A stretch of 64,000 nt of DNA, from positions 28,483,699 to 28,547,698 of the forward strand of contig NC_056550.1 in NCBI RefSeq assembly GCF_910596095.1, read 5' to 3'. Positions 44,378 to 56,649 of this stretch are shown here, in pieces (position 1 is the first letter of the stretch; the number at the start of each line of letters is the position of its first letter). Origin of the DNA: Thunnus maccoyii. Its lineage: Eukaryota > Chordata > Actinopteri > Scombriformes > Scombridae. Below the pieces are notes generated by a model. The model saw only the letters and a list, made by a program, of their open reading frames with translations. It was not told the DNA's origin and searched no databases. Both the position numbers and the translations under genes were made by a program.

Positions 44378-45178
44378 GGTATGAAAGTAACACGGGATGA
44401 AAGTAACAAGGCAATTTTCTCCAAGCCCATACAAGTTTGATAACTAACTAACTGCATCAGCACATACAGCACACAACACTTATAGAATGTTGAAAAATCA
44501 TTTGGATATGTCATACATGAGTTTTACCTGAAAACCTGTTTTCAACATCGTTCATATGTCACAGTTTTGATCATTTGACAGATTATTTAGTACTTTAACA
44601 CATCTTGAAGTTTGCCATGCCAGAGTTTTTCAGTAGGCCTATAGAAGGAGGTCATGTTTAACTGTCAGTAGTCATTGTCCATCATTACTCTTTCATCCCG
44701 CTGCTAATGCAGTCACACTGTGTGTGTTACAGCAGGTCTTTTCTGGTCAAACCACTGCACCTACAGTCTTGTGAGTGGGGAGACATTCAGCTCATCCTCA
44801 ATGGGGAGTGTGGGTGCAGTGTCTCTTTTTTCTGCACTGGTGCGAGGCATGTACTGAGGGTGCAGAGCACTATATCTGTCATAACTGTGACAGTGAATAA
44901 TAAATAGAGAATTTATCTCAGTAATACAGCAAATGAAATGTGTTATTTTTACATTGTTTTACTGTTAAATTCTCTTTAAAAGTTATACTGTTCATACTGT
45001 TGTAAAATGTTTGATGAAATTGAAAATTACATTTATTTTTTATTAAGATAAGGGACATAATATGTTTGCAATTAAGAAGGACACTGTCAGATATTTTTAA
45101 TAAAAACAAGAATAATATAAACAATTCAAGTTTATACTGTTGTGTTACTTTTGTCCCACCCGTGTGTTACTTTCATCC
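44378..45178. mobile_element. Unclassified 801-bp element with GGATGAAAGTAACAC inverted ends
   Basis: The left end reads GGTATGAAAGTAACACGGGA followed by TGAAAGTAAC. The right end is its inverse, GTGTTACTTTTGTCCCACCC then GTGTGTTACTTTCATCC. Each end holds two copies of TGAAAGTAAC. No recognisable transposase was seen. Block 1 keeps only the left end (about 19659-19690) and a decayed interior. Confidence 0.5.
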
Positions 45179-45819
45179 TGACTGATGAGGTTGAAATTAA
45201 TAATTCTCAACTTCCATTAAAAGTCAAATTATACCAAAGTCATTATCAAAGTCATATGTCAATAACACCTGGCATTGATAGACCACACATGTAAGTTGTT
45301 GATCATAACTAAAATTAGTTTCTGTCTGTAACATTTTCTTTTGAAATGACATTTATCATTCGTAGTGCGGTAGTTGTGCCTCTTCGGCAGCTGCTGCTGT
45401 TTTCTTGTGAGCTGTTATCTCCAACACACTTCTATTAGTATGTTTGGAAGTGGCAACTACCAGGCCTTGAGGCTGAAGCCAAAGCATACAGTGTAATGCC
45501 ACCGACGGCTGCTAGATGCTGCCTCCAAAAAAAGAAGGCATATCTCCCTCAAAAGAGTCCTGAGCTCCCCTGGAAGCAACAAAATTTAGAGTTTTGGGGG
45601 GTCTTGAAAAAAATGATCAGTATTGATGATGAAGTATTAGTATTCCTGCCAACAGGAATTTTCGGGGATAAGCATTAGTGGCTGGTGTAACTTTATCATC
45701 TGACAATAATACGCTTAACATGATTGATGGACATGTTCAGGTTGTGTTTATGTATCGTGGCTCATGTGCTTCTGTTCTCTGCATAATTATTGTGTGTGGA
45801 TTCATGTCAGATCAACAAT

Positions 45820-47340
45820 TCTCAACGTCCGTTCCGTGCAGTGTTGGAGCGCACCTCCTGACCGTACATTCAGTTCAGCAAAACACCTGCTGACCTGGTG
45901 GGAAATATCTAATGGTGTCTCCCACAATCCTCTAACCCCCCTCCGAGTTCAGAAATCAGCCTAATTCCCCAGCATAAATAACAGACTAACTGGTCACAGT
46001 CAGTGGCCTACTATAAGATAAAATGACATTTCAATAACCAACACAGGAAACAAAATAAAAACAACTGCCTCACTACAGTCTCTGTGCGTTGTTCCCAATG
46101 CCTGTCTGAGTGCCAGCCTCTGATGCCTGCATGGAGCCGGGTGCAGCACAACGTGACACAGCCGGGAAGACAGCAGAAAATCAGCGGTGTCCTGAAGTCC
46201 ACCCAGGTTTCGGCCACTTGTGAGGCTGTCAGTCAAGTAGGTGGGCCGGCTGAAGAGAAGAGAGAAAATGGCGATCAGTGGACATCTTAATGTCAATTTC
46301 AACTCACTCGTGCATAAATGTGGGTCTCAGAGGGACCGTCCTTTTACAAAGGGGAAGAGAGAGCTATATTTCCTTTTTAGCGATCTCCTCGGCATCCAAA
46401 GAGACACACCAGAGTTCCGTACAGCAGCAGTCTGATCTCAAGATGCATTACCACCTACAAAGCAGTCAGTCCCCTCCAGCTGCCGCACGGCGTCTGCCTC
46501 CTTCGTTTATCACCTCTGCCTCTCGACCGGGGAGCCTTGAGAGCCCCAGTATAATTAAAGTTCAAGTCCCAGTTCATTACTTCCTCTCCACCATCACAGT
46601 TCACTCAATTCAAATCCCTATTCAATATTTTCTCCCTCAAGTCACAGTTCATTCTTACACTGTTGCCCCCGCAACACAAGATAAAACAATTATCGTGCCG
46701 CATCTGTTTCGCAATGATGCTCTCCTTTTGTCCTGTGAACCGCACAAAAAACTGCACCATACTATATCATCATGTGATCTAAACTGACTGACGGCAGCCA
46801 GGTCATTTTATTTATAACTAAATTATTATGGATTGTTAAATGGCCTTCTTGATAAGGGCCATGGGCAGACCTTCACAAAATAAGTAAAATGAAATAAAAT
46901 ATGCCTTGACAAAAGGGCCCTTTGGACATCAAGGGGCAAAGCCCCCCCTCTGCACGTGCCTGCCCTGGAAGCAAAAACAACTGACTGACTGGGAAACAGT
47001 CAAAGATACCTATGGACCAGGATCATCTACTCATAACACTCTACCACAATTCACAGGTTCATCATCGTGCTATGTGTACATGTATCTATGGAATGACAGT
47101 GATGCAAAGCATGTGAGTGTTATTCAATTTCATTAGTGTCCATCTGAATATCTCTTATAACAGATCAATCAAAGCCTTTTCTAAAAGATTTCAGAAGCCA
47201 TTTCAAACAGTCTCTGAATCTCCTCTGTTTCATGTTTCCAGGCTTACTTAGACCTCTCACAGTTTGGTGACCAAGGAGTCTCGTATAGTAACACTCATCC
47301 AGCCTTCTCATTCAGTTCTCTGGTAGGTATTCGACATATT
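45820..47340. other. Block 2-specific insertion, content unidentified
   Basis: This sequence has no partner in block 1. A 169-codon open frame at 46278-46787 shows no domain I recognise and no splice context. 46840-46990 has repeat-like TTGACAAAAGGGCCCTTTGG and AAGGGGCAAAGCCCC. It is probably a composite of transposon remnants. Confidence 0.3.
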
Positions 47341-48621
47341 TGAGGTGACACGCACGCCCATACATGCGCACACACACAAACACACACAGATATGACTTCC
47401 TTCAAAAAGTGTGGGAGAGCAAGCAAGAAGGAAGTAAAGGTGAAAGTGTTCAGTCTGTTATTCAGACTCCATTTTAAAGTCGACAGAGCAAGTCTGAGGC
47501 AGGGTGAGTGTTAATATTAGGGCTGCAAATAATGATTACTGTAATTATTGATTAATCTACTGATTACTTTTTGGATTAGTTGATTAGTTGATTAAACTGT
47601 GTCAGAAAAATATGAAATCACAGTGTTGACATCTTCAAACATTGTTTCCTGTTTTTTGTTTCCAGGTTTCTGTGTCTGCACAGCGATGTAACGTGGCACC
47701 ATGGCTGTTGCAGCTATTAAAAACTTGGTGTTTAACTAAATGTTTGTATTTTGTTTGCCTGTTGCTTATAGCCTACTTGTTTTCGTGCCACAAAGCTATT
47801 ATGATGTTATCCAGCTAACTTGATGGGTTTGCTCACACACTCCTCAAACCTGTGCCACTTATGAAATCAAGAATATTGCTTTTCATGAAAGGTGGCTGAT
47901 GGTTGGTATAGTAAAGCCTTTTGTCATGAAATGTTGCCCTAAATATTTCTGTGGAGAGCTTCTCGGTAGCAGTGTTATGTATGTAAAGATAAATGGCTAA
48001 CAACATAGTCTAGCTTTGAGACACAGGCCTCAGGTCTTGTTATTCTTCATAGTAGTAGAAATGTTTGGAAGATGAATGCAGTATATTGGAGAATGCATAG
48101 GAGCACTTTGACTACAGTTGTCCTCTCCACTTCACTCATTGATTTGATAACATTAGAGAAAATCATTTAACAGAAATTGCAATTGCATGCAAGCATAAAG
48201 AGATCCTCAAGATCCTCAACACTTCCTCTCGATGAAATAACAAAATGTACCCATAAATTTTCTCATGCTAGTATAGCTAGATTAAACTATCAAACCACCT
48301 GTTGAAAGGTACCAGAATACAGGAAATGACATCTACTCTGTTAAAAATTATCTAGGGGAGGACCCCCAGACCCACATTTTCAATGCTTCCTACATCCATG
48401 CGTGCCACACTGATTCATTAAAATAGAGAGAAGTCACAGTTAAGAACAACACAGATGTTTATCTGAAGTCTGTTTGATGGATTCAAACCAGACTCAAAGT
48501 GCATCTTTGTAATGGCTAGAAAACACACATGGTTGTAGTTAAAGTAATGTAAACTAATAAGAAGCCACTAAGTTGAGAGGTAGTACTGTGTTTTTTATAT
48601 TGCGTATGTGTGTGTCTCCAG

Positions 48622-51600
48622 TGTTACTGGTTTACCTCTCAGACTCAGAAGAGGCGGACGGACCAGAGTCTCTAATTTCCAGCTGTCTATCTATGAAGAG
48701 TGACCGGTCTAAAGGTGATCCTCCAGTCTTCAATGAAACTGGACCCTCACACACAAAGTAAGAGGCTGTTTCTACACTGACCCTAACCCTAACCCTAACC
48801 CTAACCCCCGCCCTCCAGGGGACCCCAACAGCGCATTATGTGTGTTGTGGAAAGGCCAGCTCTGATGCTGAGGGAGCAGAAGGCCTATTAAGATGGGGAA
48901 AAACATTCATGAGGAAACATAGGGCTGACCCCAACTGAACCTTCTGAGTTTATTTATCTTCTCTGGTGTCACAGAGAGCTCAAAGAGAAATACTATCAGC
49001 ATCATTAGTCAGGACTAGAATGTGATTTATCATAAGTAGAGACAGACAGGAAAATGAAACAGGATGAAAAAGCATGATATTACAGGAGGATAGTTACTGT
49101 GTTTCACTTGTTTCACATTTTATTGGGGAACTGCAGGGCTTATAGATCACTTATATGATCACTTCCTTGACAGTTTTGCGTTCAGCAGATGGATTTAACA
49201 GTAGTTTAACTTTTAATTAATGACAAAAACACATATCTAGCCAACTATTAAAATCCTGTGGTTTGTCTTTTGTTTTCACAGAACAAAAAAAACACACATA
49301 AGTGCACTTTGAAACAAGACCCTCATTTTTACGCACTCTCGGTTGACAGCTTTCACACGAGCGTTAATGAACCATTCAAAACATGTAAAGACACCAGAAA
49401 TCACTGAACAACAACAAACAGGTGAGTTGTGAAAGCAGAGGTCTAACTCGACTTTGTTGACTGTTGTTTAAAATTGAACTTTTATTCTCAACATTTAAGC
49501 CAGAAAAATGTAAATTTTAATATGTACATTTCCATGACAATGGAGTAAACTTGATCTGATAGAAAGCTCCAGAACCGCTACTGAGTAGACTTGTGGTGAG
49601 ATGTTTTTACTGAGGATCCTCTTGTTATTACAGTAGAAACACAGAATGAGTTTCTACTGGCAGACAGAAAGAAACACAACTGTTCTTTTATCAGTGTTCT
49701 CTGATTTTACCAGAGAGCCAAGATGACGGAGATGGACCTCCTTAACGTTCTAGAAGATTTAACAGATGATGAATTTAAGAAGTTCAAGTGGTCCCTGAAG
49801 TATGAAAAATCGGGCAACATCCCACCCATCAAAGAGAGCTAGCTGTCGGAGGCAAAGAGGCAGGATGTGGTGGATCTGATGGTGCAGAAATATGAATTTG
49901 CTGGAGCTGTGGAGGTGATCAAGAGCATTTTAAAGAAGATCAGCAGGAATGATCTGGTGAGGGATTTGTCAAACACCGCCTCGGGAGCAGAAGGTCAGTC
50001 ACAGGAAGAGACAAACATCACATCACATCCAGACAGCAGATCTGTGAGAAAAAACAGCCTATGTCTTTATATTTTTCATAATTTTAGATACAGTACACAC
50101 AGTAAGTATTTGGACAGTTACACATACTCATTTCTTGTTCTTGACGTTCTGTGTTTCAGCACATTCAATTAAAAATAAAATAATGATACTACATTAAAGT
50201 CTCAGCTTTAATCTGAGTAGGTTTATGATAACATAGAAAGAACTGTGTGGGAGATATAGACATTTTAACACATAGTGCCTAAATTACAGGGGTTCAAAAG
50301 TAATGGGACAGATACACATGAAGTCAGACTAAATGATCATATAACAACACTGATATAAGTACGCAAACCGATGTTCACGGTAAATCTGGGGATATCTCCT
50401 CCACTGATCAACAGACACTGGTGGTTCTGGGACATACAGTACTTCCTGGAGGCTGGTTTCACACCGTGGGTAATTTGGGGGGTTATCATTGGATTATTGA
50501 AATTTTGTGGGTCTAACTATGGACAACATGAATGAACTCTTGTCAGGTGGATGATGTCAGTAGAAGGCTGACATTATGATGATCCACAATAACACAATGA
50601 CAAAGTCACTCTACTCATTTTAGAGAAAATCTCATTGATGAGTACAAAGTAATGTTGAACTTCACATTTAAAACCTGAACACGTCTGATTGGATTATAAA
50701 TTAATTTTTATCTATATTGTTTATTCTTTATTCAGATTGAGGGACTGCAGTTTGTCAGAGATCAGCTGTGCTTCTTTGGCCTCAGCGCTGAAGTCCAACC
50801 CCTCCCATCTGAGAGCACTGGATCTGGGTAACAACAACCTGCAAGATTCAGATGTGAAGCTACTGTCTGATTTTAAGAAGAATCCACACTGTAGACTGGA
50901 GTATCTGAGGTCAGTAGAGACTTGGAGTCAGTGTGTGCTGGTCTCAGCAGTATTGTGTTAAACACAATTAGTATCAAAGCAAAGATCCAGTATTTCCTGG
51001 TGAACCTCCAACCTTCTCAGTGGCTGCTTTCCTCAGTGGTGCTGTGAGAGGTGACAGACTTCAGGATTTAACAGTAAGACAGAGAGAGAGAACAGTCACC
51101 TAATTAGATCAGCCAGAAGCTTGTTGTGATCATGTGTTTAAAATGATGTGAAGACAACTGTTATTGTGTTCATGTCTGCAGGAAATAAAGCTGGATTACA
51201 GCTGACAGCTTTAATAGAGACAGTGGTCCTCATCATCAAACTGCCATACCATCAAATCTGATCTGAAAATGTTTGTTCTCTCATTTCAACACAAAAAAAT
51301 TGATCAGTTCATCTTTGTCTCTTTGTCACAGATCAGTCTGACTGCAGCCTGCAAATCACTGGCTCTGATTTCACAGAACCATCATTACGTTTAGTAACTA
51401 TGTGGTCTTTATACAGACCAGAACCTCTGCTGAAGTCCAGGAATCATAGCAGGTGTTTAGCTGAGAACTCTGACTGATTGTCATGTGATGATTTAACAGC
51501 AGGAAAGAAATTCTGTAGCTTTTGAACCTTTATAACAGTTCACATGTATCAATAGTAAATCCATCAGTAAACTGATGAGTGAATGTCTCTGTTTCTGCAC

Positions 51601-51907
51601 TAATGATGTGTCTCAGCAGTTTATTTCCTCTGTGTACTTCAGTGAAATCTGCAGAGACTTAATACCAACAATCTCTGCAGGTCTGTGAGCTTGGAGTTCA
51701 CTGTGTTCACTCCAGCACATTCACATGAGAGCTGAACGGAAGCTGGCTGCGCTGCAAAACTGTTCCCCTTCTGGTCTGAACAGGACTGAAGTCCCTGTCT
51801 TTATACTGGATGTGCTGTATCACTAACTGACAGCTGATGAAGAGAGTCTCACTAAACACTGATTTATGACCTCTGTTGTTTCTTCTTCTCTCATCAGATG
51901 GAAGTGA
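48622..51907 (+). pseudogene. Decayed second NLR gene (block 2)
   Basis: Pieces in order: N-terminal peptide exon 48622-48757 (open, SSCLSMKSDRSKGDPPVFNE, donor AAAGTAAGA), PYD exon 49723-49993 with TAG at codon 40, no FISNA-NACHT exon, one LRR exon 50736-50909 (intact, 174 bp), and terminal exon 51898-51907 (TGG AAG TGA). Homology to block 1 intron breaks at about 50550, joining the PYD intron directly to the intron before the last LRR. The gene therefore lost NACHT and nine LRR exons, or never received them. If translated from the peptide exon, the product would stop within the PYD. Confidence 0.85.
48781..48809 (+). repeat. Interstitial telomere-like repeat (CCCTAA)4
   Basis: Four CCCTAA units followed by CCCCC. 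The block 1 counterpart at about 22948 has a single CCCTAACCCCC. The array marks the exact point where block 2 lacks about 735 bp of intron. Confidence 0.9.
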
Positions 51908-52145
51908 TGATCTCTGTTAGAGTGTGAGTGAACATCCAAGGAGTGAGTGTTGAGAGAGGATCAGCTGTATCCTGATGATCCATCTGGACTGGAGTCCGGA
52001 TCTGGATTTGTCATCTTCACTTAAGTCTTTTAACTGACTACAACCTGAACAGTTAAATCTGGATTTTGTTGAAGTCAGCACTTTACAAATTTGTTGTACA
52101 TGAGCTTCTTGATGCAGAAAAGATAAAAAAGGGTGTTATAAGTCA

Positions 52146-52843
52146 GACTCTGACCCTATTTTATCAGGCATCTCAGAATCACACTGAGAGTTAATGAGTA
52201 CTAAAACTAATTTATGAAGCAGAAGAGAATTTACTCTGACTTTCAGCAGGAGAAGTAGTACTCCTGGGAGAGAGTAACATATCACTGTTTTACCACAGTC
52301 AGAGCAGCAATGTAGAGATAATGATGATGTGTTGTAGTTTTCTCACAGTCTCGACCGAAAATATTAAACAGTGGTAATTTGGTGTATTATGCTTATAGGC
52401 AGGTAACCAGACAGGTAACTTACCAAGGTTATGTAACAAAACCATGATGGCAAAATTCATTATAAGATGATATTTACAAACTGTAAAGAAAGTCTGAGAG
52501 ATAAATGTAGCCTATATTTTAATTAAGATAACAGGTAATTTCACTCAGCTGCGTGAAATGATCTTGGTTCAGCCATATGGTTTCATAGCCTGTAATAGTG
52601 CTGCATCTTGCACATATTGAACAGACACATGTTGCAAACCCTCTCCATGAACATCTTCTCTTCCATTGTCCAATTCCTCTTTCAACTACACCCCAAGTTA
52701 ACTTCTGTTCTCTACATGAAGGTAAATACACTTTAACAATATAACCATGTATTTTTAACGTGTTTCACTGCCATAAATACTCTTGAGAACAAGAAACATT
52801 AAAGAGGGAAATCAGCAAGCTTGGAGTGGAAGAAATTAGTCTG
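52146..52843. other. NLR pseudogene 3' flank with possible Harbinger transposase fragment
   Basis: On the minus strand at about 52570-52720, TWGVVERGIGQWKRRC resembles the VVE-x-IGxWKRR block of PIF/Harbinger transposases in fish. The following residues are only loosely similar and it is short. The rest of the segment shows nothing recognisable. Confidence 0.3.
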
Positions 52844-53550
52844 AAAATGTGTTAGGGTGTCTATTCCATTGTTTGAAAAAAACTGGGCTGATCAAAAGAA
52901 TTTAGTGTTAATTTTCAATATGCAAGAGTGTTTGTAGCTTTGCATCTATGACACACTGTGTCCTTGTTTTGTTTCATTTACTTAAATAAAGATTAAACAT
53001 GACAATCAACTTAAGTCTTTGTTGTTATTTGATAACCATTAATAAATAAGACAAGTAGTATAGGGGAAAGTAAAAATGGTAAAGTCCACCCCTGGGGAGG
53101 GATGAAGCTGACCAGCTGAGGTCCTCAGTCTGGCAACCATCACAGCTCTCAGCAGCAGAAATTTAAAAAAATCTTCCTCCAACAGCTAAGAGGAGCAGAA
53201 AAGAGAAAACAGACTGAAACTGGACTTTTTTTCTTCATTGAGGATCCAGTCTGGAGATGATATATCTCAGCAGAGGGAACAGTTTCTCTATGTTCAGATG
53301 TGGAAAGTTAAGGATCAAACGTGATTCAGCTGGGTTTAACTACTGAGGTCACAGCTGCAGTGGTCAAGGTTTCCCTCTTCCCTCTCCACCCCTTTCACTC
53401 CTGAAGCCAGTATTCCATAAGGTGCAGTCCTCAGTCCACTCCTTTTTCTCCTCTACATTTTTGATATGTTGAGTTGAATCAAAATGGGACAAATAAAACA
53501 TGAATTTGCGGGCCGGGTGTAAAATAAATTGTAAACACATGCATGTTCTT
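52844..53550 (+). repeat. Tandem duplication, first copy (segments A1 and B1)
   Basis: A1 is 52844-53077 and B1 is 53078-53550. Both appear identical base for base to A2 (53551-53784) and B2 (54423-54895). This copy lacks the 638-bp middle segment U found in the second copy. No gene lies within it. Confidence 0.9.
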
Positions 53551-54895
53551 AAAATGTGTTAGGGTGTCTATTCCATTGTTTGAAAAAAACTGGGCTGATC
53601 AAAAGAATTTAGTGTTAATTTTCAATATGCAAGAGTGTTTGTAGCTTTGCATCTATGACACACTGTGTCCTTGTTTTGTTTCATTTACTTAAATAAAGAT
53701 TAAACATGACAATCAACTTAAGTCTTTGTTGTTATTTGATAACCATTAATAAATAAGACAAGTAGTATAGGGGAAAGTAAAAATTGAATTTGGGCAAGCA
53801 GATTTGTGACCCACTTACCTGACTTGGCAAGTGAAAAAAAAACATTAATGTTGAGCCCTGAAAGTTTAAACAATTAATACCACACTAAACATGTCATGTT
53901 AACAGTAATAATCATGCATTCAAAAATGTTCTTGGGTAGAAGTGAAGAAGTATCAGCAAAATGTACCTAAACATCTGGTCAAAGTGAAGCTCATCTTAGC
54001 TGCTTAATATACTGCTGGATAGTTTAATCTATCATAACATATCATATATTCTCTGTTGATCTTGTATTTTGTGTATAAAATCTTAATCTGTAAAGTAACC
54101 AGTAACAAACTGTCAGGAAAATGTAGTAGAATGGCAAGTACACTGTTTATACCTGAAATAGAAGGAACTGAATCCCTCCCAGTAGAAGTGGAGTAGAAGT
54201 ATACAGTTGCACATTGTATAAAGTTGTATACAGTCCTACATTGACAATGATTTTTTTGTTTTTCAAGTATTTTGTGGCCCTTTCATAAGTAATTTTGTGG
54301 TTTAATGAGTTAAAATAGTAACACAATTTTATATGTTTCATATCTAAACATCATAATACATCTATTGCTGTTTGGGGCTCATTTTAGTTGGAGGGCCCCA
54401 GCAGTTGCCTACCTTGCCTAATGGTAAAGTCCACCCCTGGGGAGGGATGAAGCTGACCAGCTGAGGTCCTCAGTCTGGCAACCATCACAGCTCTCAGCAG
54501 CAGAAATTTAAAAAAATCTTCCTCCAACAGCTAAGAGGAGCAGAAAAGAGAAAACAGACTGAAACTGGACTTTTTTTCTTCATTGAGGATCCAGTCTGGA
54601 GATGATATATCTCAGCAGAGGGAACAGTTTCTCTATGTTCAGATGTGGAAAGTTAAGGATCAAACGTGATTCAGCTGGGTTTAACTACTGAGGTCACAGC
54701 TGCAGTGGTCAAGGTTTCCCTCTTCCCTCTCCACCCCTTTCACTCCTGAAGCCAGTATTCCATAAGGTGCAGTCCTCAGTCCACTCCTTTTTCTCCTCTA
54801 CATTTTTGATATGTTGAGTTGAATCAAAATGGGACAAATAAAACATGAATTTGCGGGCCGGGTGTAAAATAAATTGTAAACACATGCATGTTCTT
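53551..54895 (+). repeat. Tandem duplication, second copy (segments A2, U, B2)
   Basis: A full 1,345-bp unit: A2 53551-53784, U 53785-54422, B2 54423-54895. U includes a fragment of a common fish repeat (about 54000-54215, TAAAATCTTAATCTGTAAAG, TAGAAGTGGAGTAGAAGTA). Both edges of U end in AAT, giving three bases of microhomology. Confidence 0.9.
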
Positions 54896-55249
54896 ATCTG
54901 ATCTGACCCGGGCTGAAAAACTGTGACTGAAACACACCAAAACAGTAGAAACTACATCATCCAACATGTTTTAAGCAGCAGCAACACCTGCTGGACAAAA
55001 CACTCACCTACGGTCAGTGCAAGAGGAAATACACACACTTCAAGTTTCACCACAGTGTAGAAATACTTCTTTCACAGTACTTGATGTTACAGCTGAGTTA
55101 CAGTACTGCAGTGTGTGACTGTGGAGCAAAGAGGGAAGCGACGGGAACAGAAAAAGAAGTCAAACTAAATCAGGATTTAGATGTTTTTCTTCTATTTTAA
55201 ATGAAATGTATGATCAGTGAAGTTAAATTTGATTTCACTTGAATTATTT

Positions 55250-55685
55250 TTAATTTCATTAAATCGAAAGAGGAAATCACCACATTCCCCTCACACCCTG
55301 GAAATAACCTGTTCCACACTCTCTCCTCTGTACATCAAAACCACCACACACAGAAACAGTTTCTTCCCCCTCGCCATCACAGTGATGAACACTTTAATCA
55401 CTGTGGCATTGTGCAATAGCCGTGGATCACTGTAACACCCACTGCATATACAAATATTTATTTTAGTCTTAAATACAAAATGTGCAATAACATGTATACA
55501 TTTCATGCATGACTGTTTGTTTCCTGTTTACAGTTCACAGAAACAGTTTTACCTGTATATAATCATTTTTTGTGTATATTTCTGAAGATTGTTGTGTTGT
55601 TAATTGTGTAACTACAAGTTCTCATCACCACCTCTGACTCTCAGCGGTGGCCTTCAAATGAAATTAAATTATTTTTATTTAGTGT
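55250..55685 (+). mobile_element. LINE C-terminus and 3' UTR remnant
   Basis: The frame LEITCSTLSPLYIKTTTHRN then SFFPLAITVMNTL resembles the end of Rex/RTE-like LINE proteins (RNSFFPxAVxxxN). It is followed by an untranslated tail to AAATTAAATTATTTTTATTT. Truncated; clade uncertain. Confidence 0.45.
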
Positions 55686-56649
55686 AGTCCAGTTTGTCTT
55701 GTTTTGAGTATTTGCTTCTAGCTTCCTACCTCTTCTGTACAGATTATTTGCTTGAAATTAATGTGTAGCTGAGTGAATGCTGGTACAGGTGTGTTTTTGT
55801 AACATATATGTGAATGGCTTTGTGTACATATCAAATCTTTATATATTTTATAATGTATTTTGTAATGTGCAAACAAATAAAGGAATAAAGTAAAACACCA
55901 ATCAATGTAAAGCAAGGGGACAGGAGCAGAAATAGACATTATATCCTTTATCTGTCAAATATTTAGACTGTCAGGGCTTCATATCTGAACAGAGGAGAAT
56001 CTTCATGTCACACTTGTTACCAAAAGTTTTATGTTATTTAACTTCACAATGCTGACATGAATTACATAATGTTCATATTGTGTCCATCTGTAATATTTGG
56101 TTACTGAATGTTTTCTGTCTCTTTGGCTGATAAAAGGTGTCATCAACAATCTGAATTCTTAGTTCAAGATCAGACTAATAAAATCAAAATCTTTACAATC
56201 AAACAAAAAAATGAAGAGTTTCTATAAAACATCATGTTGTTGATCCAACATCTGAGCCAGTCAGCTCTTTGATCAGGCGACAGTCGGTGGAGAGCAGCCG
56301 TGGTGACCGGCTCTAAAAACTGCGGCTGCCTCGAACTTGTGTGGTTATTGTTGCCTGCGCATGCATGACGTCAGAGAAAGTTGGGATCAAGTCGGACACA
56401 AATCTAACCAGCATGCTTTTTTTTTATTAATATTGCTTATTATTTATTTATTTATTTGACTCTGGTACAGAGTACAGTACATGCCCATTGGAATTCTTGT
56501 GCGGTTCACTCAGTCAGGTAAAAAAGGAAACAAATTCACAGTAAATTAAAATTAGATTACATTAAAATTAAAAAGAGTAGCAAGGTCTGAGAGATATTAC
56601 ATAATTTACAACAATTTACAATTTTCATTTACAGTCTCCTCAGGCTGTA

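Larger units (their letters stand above)
44290..50300 (+). repeat. Segmental duplication, block 2 copy
   Basis: Paralogue of 19559-24300 in the same order, with private insertions at 44378-45178 (complete inverted-repeat element), 45820-47340 and others. It lacks about 735 bp of intron matching 22213-22945. The NACHT exon that should follow is missing. Confidence 0.85.

Noticed and set aside
46278-46787. 169-codon open frame as a new gene
   Set aside because: Composition is low-complexity, there is no recognisable domain or splice signal, and it lies in an insertion with repeat features.
48781-48809. True chromosome end
   Set aside because: Only four units are present, flanked on both sides by sequence paralogous to block 1. 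It is interstitial.
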